Under the pieces are notes generated by a model. It was not told where the DNA came from. It made no database searches and worked only from the letters and a program-made list of their open reading frames with translations. From NCBI GenBank assembly GCA_903939765.1, contig CAJAIK010000094.1, forward strand, positions 1-64,000: a stretch of 64,000 nt of DNA, written 5' to 3'. Every line of letters starts with the position of its first letter. The first letter of the stretch is position 1. Made by a program: the position numbers and the translations under genes. The DNA comes from an uncultured Chlorobiaceae bacterium. GTDB lineage: Bacteria; Bacteroidota; Chlorobiia; Chlorobiales; Chlorobiaceae. Below are positions 36,946-46,019 of the stretch, in pieces.

Positions 36946-37524
36946 TTACAAGAATGCTTTGAGTGCCTTGCAGACTCTTGAGAGAGGGAGACCGACAACG
37001 TTGTAGTAGCATCCCTCGATTCGCCGGACGTGGCAGGCCATGAGGGGATCCTGAATGCCGTAGGCGCCAGCTTTGTCGTAAGGTTTTTCCGAAAGGAGGT
37101 AGCGCTTTATCTCATTGTCGGTCATGGGCTCAAACTCAACGGTGGTTGTCACGCATTCGGTGTGGGTTTTATTGCCGCAAAGAAGCACAAAAGCGGTATA
37201 GACCCGGTGCGAGCGATTCTGCAGGCTTTTGAGCATATCGAATGCACTCTCGAATCCTGCCGGTTTTCCATAGATTCTGCTTCCCTTTGCCACGATGGTA
37301 TCGGCCGTGAGAATGATGCAGTTATTTTCCTTCTCAGGCCTCAGCAGCAGGGCGGCCTCAGCTTTTTCAAGCGAGATTCGGGTAACATTTTCTTCGATTG
37401 AGCGCAAGGGGTCGAGCACTTCGGGAGTCTCGACCGAGATGGTTTCAAAAGGGAGGAGCGTCAACGAGAGAATGTCGCGCCGTCTTGGTGACTGCGATGC
37501 AAGAACAAGGGTTGGTTTGGCCAT
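36946..37524 (-). CDS. maf: Maf-family nucleotide pyrophosphatase
   Basis: A 192-residue protein starting LVLASQSPRRRDILS, the Maf signature, then TADTIVAKGSRIYGKP and an EPMTDNEIKRYL segment, with a final GCYYNVVGLPLSRV. Maf proteins hydrolyse non-canonical or methylated NTPs (dTTP, UTP, m5UTP, 7-methyl-GTP) to monophosphates. It follows the symporter gene on the same strand, with about 10 bases between. Confidence 0.93.
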   Translation of the reverse strand: MAKPTLVLASQSPRRRDILSLTLLPFETISVETPEVLDPLRSIEENVTRISLEKAEAALLLRPEKENNCIILTADTIVAKGSRIYGKPAGFESAFDMLKSLQNRSHRVYTAFVLLCGNKTHTECVTTTVEFEPMTDNEIKRYLLSEKPYDKAGAYGIQDPLMACHVRRIEGCYYNVVGLPLSRVCKALKAFL

Positions 37525-37534
37525 GATGATGTCG

Positions 37535-39352
37535 TCAGTTCAGGTTGTTCCAGCCCCTGCGGTTCAGGTCAGCAAAGATGAGTGATCCGGCAATGATTCC
37601 TGCACCAAGATAAAGTGATCCTTGGAGGATGTCGCCAAAGATAAATTTTCCGGTCCCGAAAAGGATTGCATAGATCATGATGATGCCGAGTGCCCAGTCA
37701 ACAAAGAGCATGACAAAGCCGGTATCAGACTCCACATCAGGCAGGTTTTTTGAGATTTTTTTCCAGAGCCTGCCGCCGACCCGTGTAGTTCTGTAGAAGG
37801 TCTCCAACTGGGCGGTTTCGGTGGGAGGCGTCAGAAAGGTGACGATGAGGGTTGCCGTTATGGTAAAGGCAACGATGATGAAAATCGAGAAGGGGAACGT
37901 TATGGTCGTAAAGAGCTGCAAACCGGTGAAGGCGATAAAGGGGGCCACCATGGAGGTGATTTCTGACCACGCATTCAGTCTCCACCAGAACCAGCGGAGA
38001 ATCAGCACAAAGCCTGTGCCTGCGCCGCACTGGATAATGAACTCCCATGCACCCGTTATGGTGTCGAGCACAAAGAAGGTGATGTAGAGGGCAAAAGCTG
38101 CGGTAAGAAATGTTGTGATTTTTGAAATGGTGACGTAGTGTTTTTCATCACCGTCAGTTTTCAGAAAGCGCTTGTAAAAGTCGTTGATGAGGTAACTCGT
38201 GCCCCAGTTCAGGTGGGTTGAGAGTGTTGACATGTAAGCGGCAAGAAAGGCGGCGATCAGCAGCCCTTTCAGTCCTGGTGGAAGCACTGCTTTCATGACG
38301 TAGACGAAGCCATCCTCTTTCTGGTTCATGGGAAGGCCGGGAAACATGACGAGGCTGACGAGGCCGACGATGATCCATGGCCAGGGTCTCAGGCAGTAAT
38401 GGGCTACGGTAAACCAGAGCGTTGCAAGGAGTGAGTGTTTTTCGTTTTTGGCGCTCATCATCCGCTGGGCAATGTAGCCGCCGCCGCCGGGTTCTGAGCC
38501 GGGGTACCACGATGACCACCACTGAACAAAGGCCATAGCGGCAAAGGAGATAAAGGGAAGGGCTACAGCTCCCGTAATGCTTTTTCCTGATGAGCTGAAG
38601 GTAGGGAAAAAGTCGAACATCCAGGCAGGAAGGGCTTTTTGCAGGCCTCCGGCAGAGACGACTGCGGGCGATTGAACGGCAAGAACGGCAAGAATGATAC
38701 AGCCTGTCATGGCGATGACAAACTGCACGGCATCAGTGATGGATACACCCCAAAGCCCTGAGAGACCTGAATAAAAGGTGGTCAGCAGGACGAGTGCAAC
38801 AATGGTCAGCATGGTTCCCGACGTATGGATATAGATCGTCTTGAAGAGCGTCGGTACGGCGATGATCAGTTCGGCATTGAGTTCGGGGATCATGATTTTG
38901 ATGATCTTGAACATGGCGAGGTTGACCCAGCCGATAATGACCGCGTTGATGAAGAGGCCGAAATAGATCGCCTTGAAGCCGCGCAAAAAGCGGGCTGCCG
39001 CGCCGCTGTAGCGCAACTCGATAAACTCAAGGTCGGTCAAAATTTCGGCCCTTCGCCAGAGCCGGGCAAAAAAGAAGACGGTCAGCATCCCGCCTGAAAC
39101 AAAGGTCCACCAGACCCAGTTACCGGCAATACCGTTTTTGGCTACAAATCCGGCCACTGCCAGGGGAGTGTCGGCGGCAAAGGTTGTTGCTACCATGCCG
39201 GTACCGGCAATCCACCAGGGAAGTTGGCGCCCGGAAAGAAAAAATTCGTCAACATTTTCCGAGGCGCGTCGGGAGAACCAAAGGCCGATAACAAGCGTCA
39301 GCAGGAGGTATCCGACGATGAAACTGTAATCGAGGAGGTTGAGCGTTTCCAT
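37535..39352 (-). CDS. Sodium:solute symporter (SSS family)
   Basis: A 605-residue membrane protein. ATG 39352 (METLNLLDYSFIVGY) with AAAGAG upstream is chosen; the open frame continues 99 codons further into the pfkB gene without meaning. It has about 13 hydrophobic segments, the SSS signature regions SGRQLPWWIAGTGMVATTFAADTPLAVAGFV and GLSGLWGVSITDAVQFVIAMTG, and AAFLAAYMSTLSTHLNWGTSYLINDFY. This subgroup resembles sodium/glucose or sodium/proline carriers, but the substrate is unclear. It lies in a run of four same-strand genes (GH13-like, PfkB, symporter, maf), so a sugar substrate is plausible. Confidence 0.9.
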   Translation of the reverse strand: METLNLLDYSFIVGYLLLTLVIGLWFSRRASENVDEFFLSGRQLPWWIAGTGMVATTFAADTPLAVAGFVAKNGIAGNWVWWTFVSGGMLTVFFFARLWRRAEILTDLEFIELRYSGAAARFLRGFKAIYFGLFINAVIIGWVNLAMFKIIKIMIPELNAELIIAVPTLFKTIYIHTSGTMLTIVALVLLTTFYSGLSGLWGVSITDAVQFVIAMTGCIILAVLAVQSPAVVSAGGLQKALPAWMFDFFPTFSSSGKSITGAVALPFISFAAMAFVQWWSSWYPGSEPGGGGYIAQRMMSAKNEKHSLLATLWFTVAHYCLRPWPWIIVGLVSLVMFPGLPMNQKEDGFVYVMKAVLPPGLKGLLIAAFLAAYMSTLSTHLNWGTSYLINDFYKRFLKTDGDEKHYVTISKITTFLTAAFALYITFFVLDTITGAWEFIIQCGAGTGFVLILRWFWWRLNAWSEITSMVAPFIAFTGLQLFTTITFPFSIFIIVAFTITATLIVTFLTPPTETAQLETFYRTTRVGGRLWKKISKNLPDVESDTGFVMLFVDWALGIIMIYAILFGTGKFIFGDILQGSLYLGAGIIAGSLIFADLNRRGWNNLN

Positions 39353-39389
39353 CTCTTTTTTTTTGAAATTATTGTTGCTGCGTGCTCTC

Positions 39390-40301
39390 TTATTCGTCGG
39401 TTCTTGAAAGCTCCCGGAAGCTCTGGAAGCGGTCTTCAATTTCGAGCAGATCAAGTGCGGCAATTTTTTCGGTACCGAATTTTTCGACGCAGAAGCTCGC
39501 CATTGCACTGCCGTAGAGCACTGCCCGGCGCATCTCCGTGTCGGTAATGGTTTCACAGCGTGAAAGGTGGCCGATAAAGCCTCCTGCAAAAGTGTCGCCA
39601 GCGCCGGTTGGATCATAAATGGATTCAAGCGGAAACGCCGGGGCAGCAAAGATACCGTTATCGGTAAAGAGAAGGGCGCCGTGTTCTCCTTTTTTGATAA
39701 TCAGGGTTTTCGGCCCCATCTGTCGGATGATTCTTGCCGATCTGACAAGGTTCGGGTCGCCGCTGAGCAGTCGTGCCTCACTGTCGTTCAGGATGAAAAT
39801 ATCAACCCGTTCAAGGGTTTTTTTCAGCTCTTCCGGTTTGCCTTCGATCCAGAAGTTCATGGTATCGAGAATGACCAGTTTTGGCTTGTTGATTTGGTCG
39901 AGCACCTTGAGTTGCAGTTCGGGGTCGATATTGCCGAGACAGACAAATTCTGCATTGCGGTACTGCTGGGGCACAACAGGATCGAAATCGGCAAAAACGT
40001 TCAACTGGGTGTCGAGGGTGTCGCGGGTGTTCATATCGTAGTGGTAGCGGCCTGCCCAGCGAAAGGTTTTTCCCTCCTCGACCATCTGAACCCCTTTGGT
40101 GTCGATGTTTCTGGAGTGCAGCAGATCAAAATGTTCCTCTTCAAAGTCGGAGCCGACGACGCCGACCATCTGAATTTCATCGGTAAAATAGCTTGCCGAA
40201 AGGGCAATGTAGGTTGATGAACCGCCAAGGGTGTTGTCGGAGCGTCCAAAAGGGGTTTCGATGTCGTCAAAGGCAAGGGAGCCGACAATAAGAATTGACA
40301 T
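39390..40301 (-). CDS. PfkB-family sugar/nucleoside kinase
   Basis: A 303-residue ribokinase-fold kinase: GSLAFDDIETPFG at the N-terminus, GGSSTYIALSASYF, a late catalytic DPTGAGDTFAGGFIGHL (anion hole and base Asp) and ILNDSEARLLSG. Family members phosphorylate ribose, fructose, adenosine and other sugars. The substrate cannot be fixed from the sequence. It sits between the symporter and the GH13-like gene. Confidence 0.9.
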   Translation of the reverse strand: MSILIVGSLAFDDIETPFGRSDNTLGGSSTYIALSASYFTDEIQMVGVVGSDFEEEHFDLLHSRNIDTKGVQMVEEGKTFRWAGRYHYDMNTRDTLDTQLNVFADFDPVVPQQYRNAEFVCLGNIDPELQLKVLDQINKPKLVILDTMNFWIEGKPEELKKTLERVDIFILNDSEARLLSGDPNLVRSARIIRQMGPKTLIIKKGEHGALLFTDNGIFAAPAFPLESIYDPTGAGDTFAGGFIGHLSRCETITDTEMRRAVLYGSAMASFCVEKFGTEKIAALDLLEIEDRFQSFRELSRTDE

Positions 40302-40367
40302 AAAAAAATGGATTTGGTTAACGGATAAAGAAAAAGTTTAAAAGATACGTTTTTTGCGGTGCATTTT

Positions 40368-42281
40368 TTATCCCTCAGGCGGAAGTTCAAAGAGCATGCA
40401 CTCGCCCGGTTTGCAGCTTACCTCAAGCCGATGCCCTTTTACAGGATACTCCGTTTCGCTGATCAGGTCAAAGAAAGAGCCGTTTTCCACGCTGAATTCA
40501 AGAAAGCCGCACCTTGCATCGTTTATGTTACTGTTTCCAATAAAAAGAAGTGAGCGGCCAGCCATTGTTCTCATGACGGCAAAAAGCTCCGGCTGGCTGG
40601 TATAGGGGATGGCTATTGAGCCGGTTTCGCCCGAGAGTACCAGATCGAGGTAGCGTGCACGTATGTCAAGAATTTTGCGGATATAGCTGTTTAGAGGAGC
40701 GAGACCGTTGCTCTTTGCCCAGTCAAAACTCAATGCACTGAAAAGCGGGAGTTTTTCAGGAGGATAGAGCGTCCGGTCTTCATCATTGAAATTCAGGCCG
40801 AGGTTTACCGGATACCATTCACAGAGTTCCATCCCCGAATGGAGAAAAGGGATGGCAGGCAGTATGGCACTGAGCGTGAAGATAAAGATCGAGTGGTTGC
40901 GCCCTGCTTCCTGGCGGGGATAGCGGAAACAGACGCGCGGGGTGTTGTGATTTTCTCCCGTTCCGAAAAAGGGCAGTGCGACACCGGTTTTGTTCAGGTG
41001 GTTCAGTAACCCCCGTATAAAGACAATGTCGTGGATGACAAAAGGCAGAGAGCCGAAGACGGCATTGAACCCTTCGTTGCGAATTTCAGGAGTCGGATTG
41101 AAATTTTCATCCCAGAAGGCAAAATCCGCCCTTTTTTCGCGTGCCTTGCAAACAATCGTCTGTTTGAGACGCGTCGGCAGGGCGTGACCCATATCGATCA
41201 TTGCACCGTCAATCAGGTACTCATCCTGAAAACTGGGGATGATACCTGAAATCTCCTCCCAGAGGCTGCTGTTGAAGGTTGCAGGATTGTCGAGCGCGCT
41301 GTCGTACATCCTGATGGTGTTGTAGGCAATGTAGTTGAATGCCTCGTGGGTGTGCATTTTCAGGTAGGTGACATCACTCCAGGCCGGTTGCTGGTCGTCG
41401 GGGGGCCAGTCGGAGAAGGCACTTGCAATACGGCACGCCGTTCCGTCTTCAGCAATACCCTGAAGGGTGTCGTCCTCTCGATAAATTGTTACCGGTTGCT
41501 CAACGAACTGCTCACGGTATTCTGATGGGGGGCAGGGAAGATTGTGTAACTCATGGCGATCAACAACCTCATAAATGCGGTTGAGTGTCTGCTGATCAAA
41601 ATGGGGCGGCCCGTAGTTGCGGGTACGCTCATTATTTTTCAGCCAGTAAAACCATTCAGGATGTTCTGTTATCCAAATGCTGTCAACAGAGGTCGTTCTG
41701 AAAACAAACTCCAGAACAACGTGCATGTCGAGAATATGTGCCGCCTCAACAAAGGCTTTGAGAAGAAGTTCTGCTGAAAGCCCGAGTGCCGGTTCAGCGA
41801 GCAGGGGATCGAGTTTCCTCGGGTTTTTAACGGCATAGGGGGAGCCGAGAGAGCCTTTTCGGCTTTTTATGCCTATTTCGGTGAGTGGAAGAAGGTAGAT
41901 GGTATTTGCGCCAAGATTTTTGATATACGGCAGGAGCGCGATGGCTTTCAGGAGGGTACCGGTCTCCCTGAAGCCGCACGAAAGTGGTTCAGGGCTGATG
42001 GAGCCGTCGCCGTCATGGTCAAAAGCGGTTGCGAGACGGACAAAGAGGTTATAGACGATCGCCTCGGCTCTCCAGTCGCCATCTTTTTGTTTTTGCGAAT
42101 TGCCCCCGTTGTTGTCGAGGATGGTTTCGATGATCCGGGCAAAGTAGCTGGCCGGGTCGACCAGTTCGGTACCGCTCTCTTTTCCGTTCCAGATTCCAGG
42201 GACAGAGTAGTTGTTTCCGGTATCTGGAGTTTGAAGGCTTTTCAGCGCATGAAGAAGCGATGCAAGGTGGGTTTTCTGCAA
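40368..42281 (-). CDS. GH13-like (alpha-amylase family) glycoside hydrolase
   Basis: A 637-residue TIM-barrel protein without a signal peptide. Recognisable GH13 regions: the region around [21 protein letters not shown] (strand 2-3), [11 protein letters not shown] (usual DxVxNH position altered), [14 protein letters not shown] (nucleophile Asp), FAFWDENFN (acid/base Glu) and [12 protein letters not shown]. In the last, the usual catalytic NHD reads NHN, so the third catalytic Asp is replaced by Asn. The C-terminal beta domain is [27 protein letters not shown]. It could be a glucan-modifying enzyme with altered activity; linkage to a PfkB kinase suggests carbohydrate metabolism. Confidence 0.75.
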   Translation of the reverse strand: MQKTHLASLLHALKSLQTPDTGNNYSVPGIWNGKESGTELVDPASYFARIIETILDNNGGNSQKQKDGDWRAEAIVYNLFVRLATAFDHDGDGSISPEPLSCGFRETGTLLKAIALLPYIKNLGANTIYLLPLTEIGIKSRKGSLGSPYAVKNPRKLDPLLAEPALGLSAELLLKAFVEAAHILDMHVVLEFVFRTTSVDSIWITEHPEWFYWLKNNERTRNYGPPHFDQQTLNRIYEVVDRHELHNLPCPPSEYREQFVEQPVTIYREDDTLQGIAEDGTACRIASAFSDWPPDDQQPAWSDVTYLKMHTHEAFNYIAYNTIRMYDSALDNPATFNSSLWEEISGIIPSFQDEYLIDGAMIDMGHALPTRLKQTIVCKAREKRADFAFWDENFNPTPEIRNEGFNAVFGSLPFVIHDIVFIRGLLNHLNKTGVALPFFGTGENHNTPRVCFRYPRQEAGRNHSIFIFTLSAILPAIPFLHSGMELCEWYPVNLGLNFNDEDRTLYPPEKLPLFSALSFDWAKSNGLAPLNSYIRKILDIRARYLDLVLSGETGSIAIPYTSQPELFAVMRTMAGRSLLFIGNSNINDARCGFLEFSVENGSFFDLISETEYPVKGHRLEVSCKPGECMLFELPPEG

Positions 42282-42899
42282 CGTGGTGCTATTGGTTTTT
42301 GGGGATGTAATTCTTATTTGACAGCCAATGTACTAAAGATTTTACTGCTAAAGTAGAGATGACCGACATTGGAAAGTTGAACGGCCCGGTTCATCAGTAC
42401 CGATATGTTTGAAGCAAAGGTCAAAGCGCTCTATGAGAATAGCTGCCGTGTACGCGGAAATGATGAGTTATCTATTAAATATTAAAATACTTACAAGAAA
42501 AACGTCCGCGCCTCATGTCTCCGTTTTTTTGTCAATTAGTTTTGGTTGCACGGTTTCCGAGCCAACTTGCTCAAGGGAACCAGTCTGGCCACGACCACCT
42601 TTGAGAGCATCGTGATTGAAATCCACCTCAATGTCTGACTCAAAATTTTGGCTTTGACGGCCCTTATGAATTATTCAGGTTAAGTTAGTGCAGGATTTTT
42701 AGCGGTGTCCATGAAAATATAGCAACTCCAGTTATTGTTTTTGCTATTTCTCTTGTATATATTACTTCAGTATTTCGCGGTCAATCTTTTTTTTAGAGGT
42801 TTCCTGCCCAATAGGTGGGTATGGAGTAAGGACGCACTCACAAGGCGGTGTTTCATTGTGGGGGTAACGATTAACTAATTTCATCGGGAGGCAAATATT
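42282..42899. other. Left junction of the Tad island; no gene
   Basis: 618 bases between the divergently oriented GH13-like gene and flp. It contains the left copy of the flanking direct repeat (42627-42682) and, near the right end, the GGGAGG ribosome-binding site of flp. Short frames (for example 42409-42615) show no family features. The flp promoter should lie between about 42690 and 42880. Confidence 0.6.
42627..42682 (+). repeat. Left copy of island-flanking direct repeat
   Basis: 56 bases that match 52479-52534 at 49 positions by hand alignment, without gaps. The longest shared block is TCTGACTCAAAATTT (42634-42648), followed after one mismatch by GGCTTTG. It lies just outside the Tad gene block. 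Confidence 0.85.
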
Positions 42900-43067
42900 A
42901 TGCTGAAAAATTTATTCTCTGTCAAATCACAAAAAGGCGTAACCTTGATTGAGTACGCTTTGATTGCGGCTCTGGTTGCTGTTGTTGCGATCACAACTCT
43001 TACTGCGCTTGGAGTTAGTTTGAATGGCATTTTTACCTATGTCTCGAGCAAGCTCGTTCATCCGTAA
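42900..43067 (+). CDS. flp: Flp-type IVb pilin
   Basis: A 55-residue prepilin with GGGAGG eight or nine bases before ATG 42900. The leader MLKNLFSVKSQKG is followed by the processing site G13/V14 and the class-IVb hydrophobic segment VTLIEYALIAALVAVVAI, with Glu5 and Tyr6 of the mature protein in the expected Flp positions. After cleavage by the peptidase at 51528 it would form the pilus fibre. It is the first gene of the tad block and is less C-rich than the following genes. Confidence 0.92.
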   Translation: MLKNLFSVKSQKGVTLIEYALIAALVAVVAITTLTALGVSLNGIFTYVSSKLVHP

Positions 43068-43088
43068 ATCTTTTTTACAGCCTAAGCA

Positions 43089-43904
43089 TTGAAACTACCA
43101 ATCTTTGTTCTTGCCATCGCACTCACTTTGGGAGCGGTGGCAGCTTTTATCGCCGCCCGCTGGATGAGCGTCGCCCAAACTTCGGTGTCCAGTGTCGTCA
43201 TTGTGGAGCAGCCCATCGAAGCTGGCAAAGCTATTACGGCTGATCAGATTAAGAGCATTGATTGGCCCGGTTCTGCCGTTCCGCACGATGCATCCACTCG
43301 CACCACTGATGTGGTGGGTCGAATTGCCCTTGTGCCCATGATGCCGGGCGAGCCTGTTTTACCTGGCAAATTGGCCGCAAAAAACGCGACCGGTGGCTTA
43401 TCGTCAATCATACCGGAGGGAAAGCGCGCTATTACCGTTCAAGTTAATGAGGTGATTGCGGTTGCCGGATTTGCCCTGCCAGGCTGCTATGTGGATGTTT
43501 TGGTTAGCAGCAAGGACGCCAACCAACAGCCCTTTTCGCGAACAGTGCTGTCGCGTATCAAAGTATTGGCCGCGGCCCAGGAAACCACTGCAAACCCCAC
43601 TGAACCAAAAGTGGTCAATGCCGTAACCCTTGAGCTTACGCCATACGAAGCCGAAAAGCTCGACCTGGCCCGCAACATCGGGGTAATTTCTCTCGCCTTG
43701 CGCAACGAAATCGACATCAGCGAAACCAACTCCGCAGGTGTACGTTTGCCCGATATTATTTATTCACAGTCCACTCGTGCAACCCCCTCTTCGCAGGCTG
43801 CACAAGCGGCACCGGCTCCCCACACTGTGGCGGCACCTTCGCGTCAAAGCATTGGACCCGAAGAAATCCGTGGGACAAGCCGCCAACCTGTAGCCACACG
43901 CTAG
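43089..43904 (+). CDS. cpaB: Flp pilus assembly protein CpaB/RcpC
   Basis: A 271-residue protein with an N-terminal membrane segment (FVLAIALTLGAVAAFIAARWM), a SAF domain (VVIVEQPIEAGKAITADQIKSIDWP, GRIALVPMMPGEPVLPGKL) and the RcpC domain (GKRAITVQVNEVIAVAGFALPGCYVDVLVS). The start is a TTG at 43089, since no ATG lies nearby and the leader fits. The C-terminus is Ala/Pro-rich. It is periplasmic and works with the secretin. Confidence 0.92.
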   Translation: MKLPIFVLAIALTLGAVAAFIAARWMSVAQTSVSSVVIVEQPIEAGKAITADQIKSIDWPGSAVPHDASTRTTDVVGRIALVPMMPGEPVLPGKLAAKNATGGLSSIIPEGKRAITVQVNEVIAVAGFALPGCYVDVLVSSKDANQQPFSRTVLSRIKVLAAAQETTANPTEPKVVNAVTLELTPYEAEKLDLARNIGVISLALRNEIDISETNSAGVRLPDIIYSQSTRATPSSQAAQAAPAPHTVAAPSRQSIGPEEIRGTSRQPVATR

Positions 43905-43909
43905 CCAAC

Positions 43910-45574
43910 ATGCACATGAATTTGACATGCCTAATGCGTTTGGCCTGCAGGATGAGTGCTCTTTTGGCGCTTGCGGGCACCCTGCCCGTGGCAGCAATGG
44001 CCTCTCCTGAACCTGTCGTTAAAAAGGTCGCGCCTGAACCTGTCGCGAAAAAAGCTTTGCCGACACCTGTTGTCAAAAAGGCTTTCCCCATACCTGTGGC
44101 TAAAAAGATCTTGCCCGCCGCACCTGTGGTCAAAAAGGCTTCGCCTGAGCTCGTGAGGAGAAGACACGACTCGCGCGTAGCTGCCGTGTCCGCCGTGTCC
44201 GCTCCATCAATCTATCGTCTCCCTCTGGGCGAATCCAGGGTCTACCGGTTCGCGCAACCCATCAGACGCGTTGCCGTGGGCGACTCCCAGGTGGCCGATT
44301 ATATCATGCTTAGCCGCTTCGAGCTCTATCTGCTGGGGAAAAAACTGGGTTCAACCAATCTTGCTGTATGGGACCAAAATGGCAATGTAACGTCCACGCC
44401 AGTACAAGTCAGCCGCAGCACAACAGCTCTGCAAGCCTTCCTGAAAGTTCTCTTTCCAAATGAGAACGACATTAATATCTTTTCTTGGGGTCAGGTGCTG
44501 GTACTGTTCGGTTCTGTGTCTGACGCCCTGGTTGCAGAGAGCGTCTCCCGTCTGGTAACAGCGTATCTGGGCGGATCGGTTCCGGGCGGCAATCCGGAAT
44601 CTGCCCTTATCGGCAGTGATCCCTCAGCATTGAAAGGCATAATTAGCGAGAATAATAGGGTTTCTATACCTCTCTCTGTGAGCGTGAACACGAGCGGTAC
44701 GTCTGGTGGGGCCAATATTGTCTCAGGCTCTGCGGGAGCTGACAGCACGCGCGGCGTGGTTAATCTTCTCAAGATTCGCAATTCGCAGCAAGTCCGGCTC
44801 GAAGTCTGCATTGCCCAGGTGTCGAGAAGTTTCCTCGAATCTTTGGGCGTCAGTTTTTTGAAAGCCTCGGGTGATGCACAGGGCGGCACCCTTTTGTCAG
44901 GGTTTGTCAGTAGCGCTACGCTTAATAACCTCTTGTTCGGTAGGCTGGGTCAGACCGCTGGGATCAAGGTGGTCGCGGATCGCAAGCCCTCTTTGTTCAG
45001 GGTTCTGGCCGAGCCCACCATTGTCACCATGAGTGGTAAAGAGGGGTATTTCCTGATTGGAGGCAAAGTTTTTGTGCCCGTCAGGATCGATAATACTTCA
45101 GGATACGCCAAAATTGAATACGAACCACAAATCTATGGCGTGGGTTTACGCTTTATGCCCATCGTACAGGATGCCGGCCATATTTCGCTCAAGGTGGTGT
45201 CTGAGGTTTCCGAGCCTGAGACTGGAGTTATCCTTGCGGGTAGTACAACAAATTGGCCCGCGTTTAAACTGAACACCGTTTCTACCTCCGTCCAGATGAA
45301 CGAGGGTGAAAACCTTGTTATTGGAGGACTGAAGCTCGACAAGCTTGCCAATACGATAGACTCGGTGCCCTTGCTGGGTGAAATTCCCATTCTTGGCGCG
45401 CTTTTCCGGGACACCCAGAAGAATGCCGAGAAGACCGAACTCATGGTTATTGTTCGCCCCAGCCTGGTCAAAGGCAGCGTCATCGCGCCAGAGCTTCCGA
45501 CGGACAAATTTGTCCCTCCTACCCGAAAAGAGCTTTTCCTCGATGGAAAGCTTTATGGTTCAGGGGTGAAATGA
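43910..45574 (+). CDS. cpaC: Tad secretin CpaC/RcpA
   Basis: A 554-residue outer-membrane secretin. After a signal peptide (SALLALAGTLPVAAMAS) there is a 45-residue Pro/Val/Lys linker with five PVxKK-type repeats (DNA about 44009-44150). Then come the pilus-assembly N-domain (YRLPLGESRVYRFAQPIRRVAVGDSQVADYIML, GSTNLAVWDQNG), a BON-like segment and the secretin domain (QVRLEVCIAQVSRSFLESLGVSF, FRVLAEPTIVTMSGKEGYFLIGG, VGLRFMPIVQDAGHISLKVVSEVSEPE, SVPLLGEIPILGALFR). It forms the outer-membrane pore for the pilus. The stop overlaps the tadE start by four bases. Confidence 0.93.
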   Translation: MHMNLTCLMRLACRMSALLALAGTLPVAAMASPEPVVKKVAPEPVAKKALPTPVVKKAFPIPVAKKILPAAPVVKKASPELVRRRHDSRVAAVSAVSAPSIYRLPLGESRVYRFAQPIRRVAVGDSQVADYIMLSRFELYLLGKKLGSTNLAVWDQNGNVTSTPVQVSRSTTALQAFLKVLFPNENDINIFSWGQVLVLFGSVSDALVAESVSRLVTAYLGGSVPGGNPESALIGSDPSALKGIISENNRVSIPLSVSVNTSGTSGGANIVSGSAGADSTRGVVNLLKIRNSQQVRLEVCIAQVSRSFLESLGVSFLKASGDAQGGTLLSGFVSSATLNNLLFGRLGQTAGIKVVADRKPSLFRVLAEPTIVTMSGKEGYFLIGGKVFVPVRIDNTSGYAKIEYEPQIYGVGLRFMPIVQDAGHISLKVVSEVSEPETGVILAGSTTNWPAFKLNTVSTSVQMNEGENLVIGGLKLDKLANTIDSVPLLGEIPILGALFRDTQKNAEKTELMVIVRPSLVKGSVIAPELPTDKFVPPTRKELFLDGKLYGSGVK

Positions 45575-46017
45575 CCACCATGCGCGCAGATATGGCCATG
45601 CTCAAGGCTCTGGTAAATGAGCACGCTCCATGTCAAAAGGGCAGTGTGTTGGTCGAATTTGCGCTCATCCTGCCCGTGTTTCTTCTTTTCCTCTTTGGGG
45701 TGATTACTTTTTCTGTAGCCCTGTACGACAAAATGGTGCTCACCATGGCCACCCGGGAGGGCGCGCGTGCTGGAACCGTGTATGTTGCAAACCAGACCGA
45801 CGACACGATCATATCCCGCGCCCGATACGCAGCCTCGCAGTCCTGTCTGAACATCATCAACTTCGGGACTAACACCCCTGACGTACCCCTTCCTACTATT
45901 GAGACTCTTGGAACCAACAGAATCCTCACCGTCACAGCTACCGTCAATTTCAGCGGAGTCTACATTTTTTCGGACCCTTTGTTGATCTCGGCCCAAACCA
46001 GCATGAGACTTGAATAA
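45571..46017 (+). CDS. tadE: TadE-like pseudopilin
   Basis: A 148-residue protein with the TadE motif GSVLVEFALILPVFLLFLFGVITFSVALYDKMVLTMATREGARAG near its N-terminus, a single membrane span and a periplasmic domain. TadE and TadF/G pseudopilins are processed by the prepilin peptidase and support Flp assembly. Start overlaps the cpaC stop (ATGA). Confidence 0.88.
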   Translation: MTTMRADMAMLKALVNEHAPCQKGSVLVEFALILPVFLLFLFGVITFSVALYDKMVLTMATREGARAGTVYVANQTDDTIISRARYAASQSCLNIINFGTNTPDVPLPTIETLGTNRILTVTATVNFSGVYIFSDPLLISAQTSMRLE

Positions 46018-46019
46018 CC

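Noticed and set aside
39353-39649. 99-codon N-terminal extension of the symporter
   Set aside because: It lies antisense-free but inside the pfkB gene end in another frame, and the SSS family starts at METLNLLDYS with its own ribosome-binding site.
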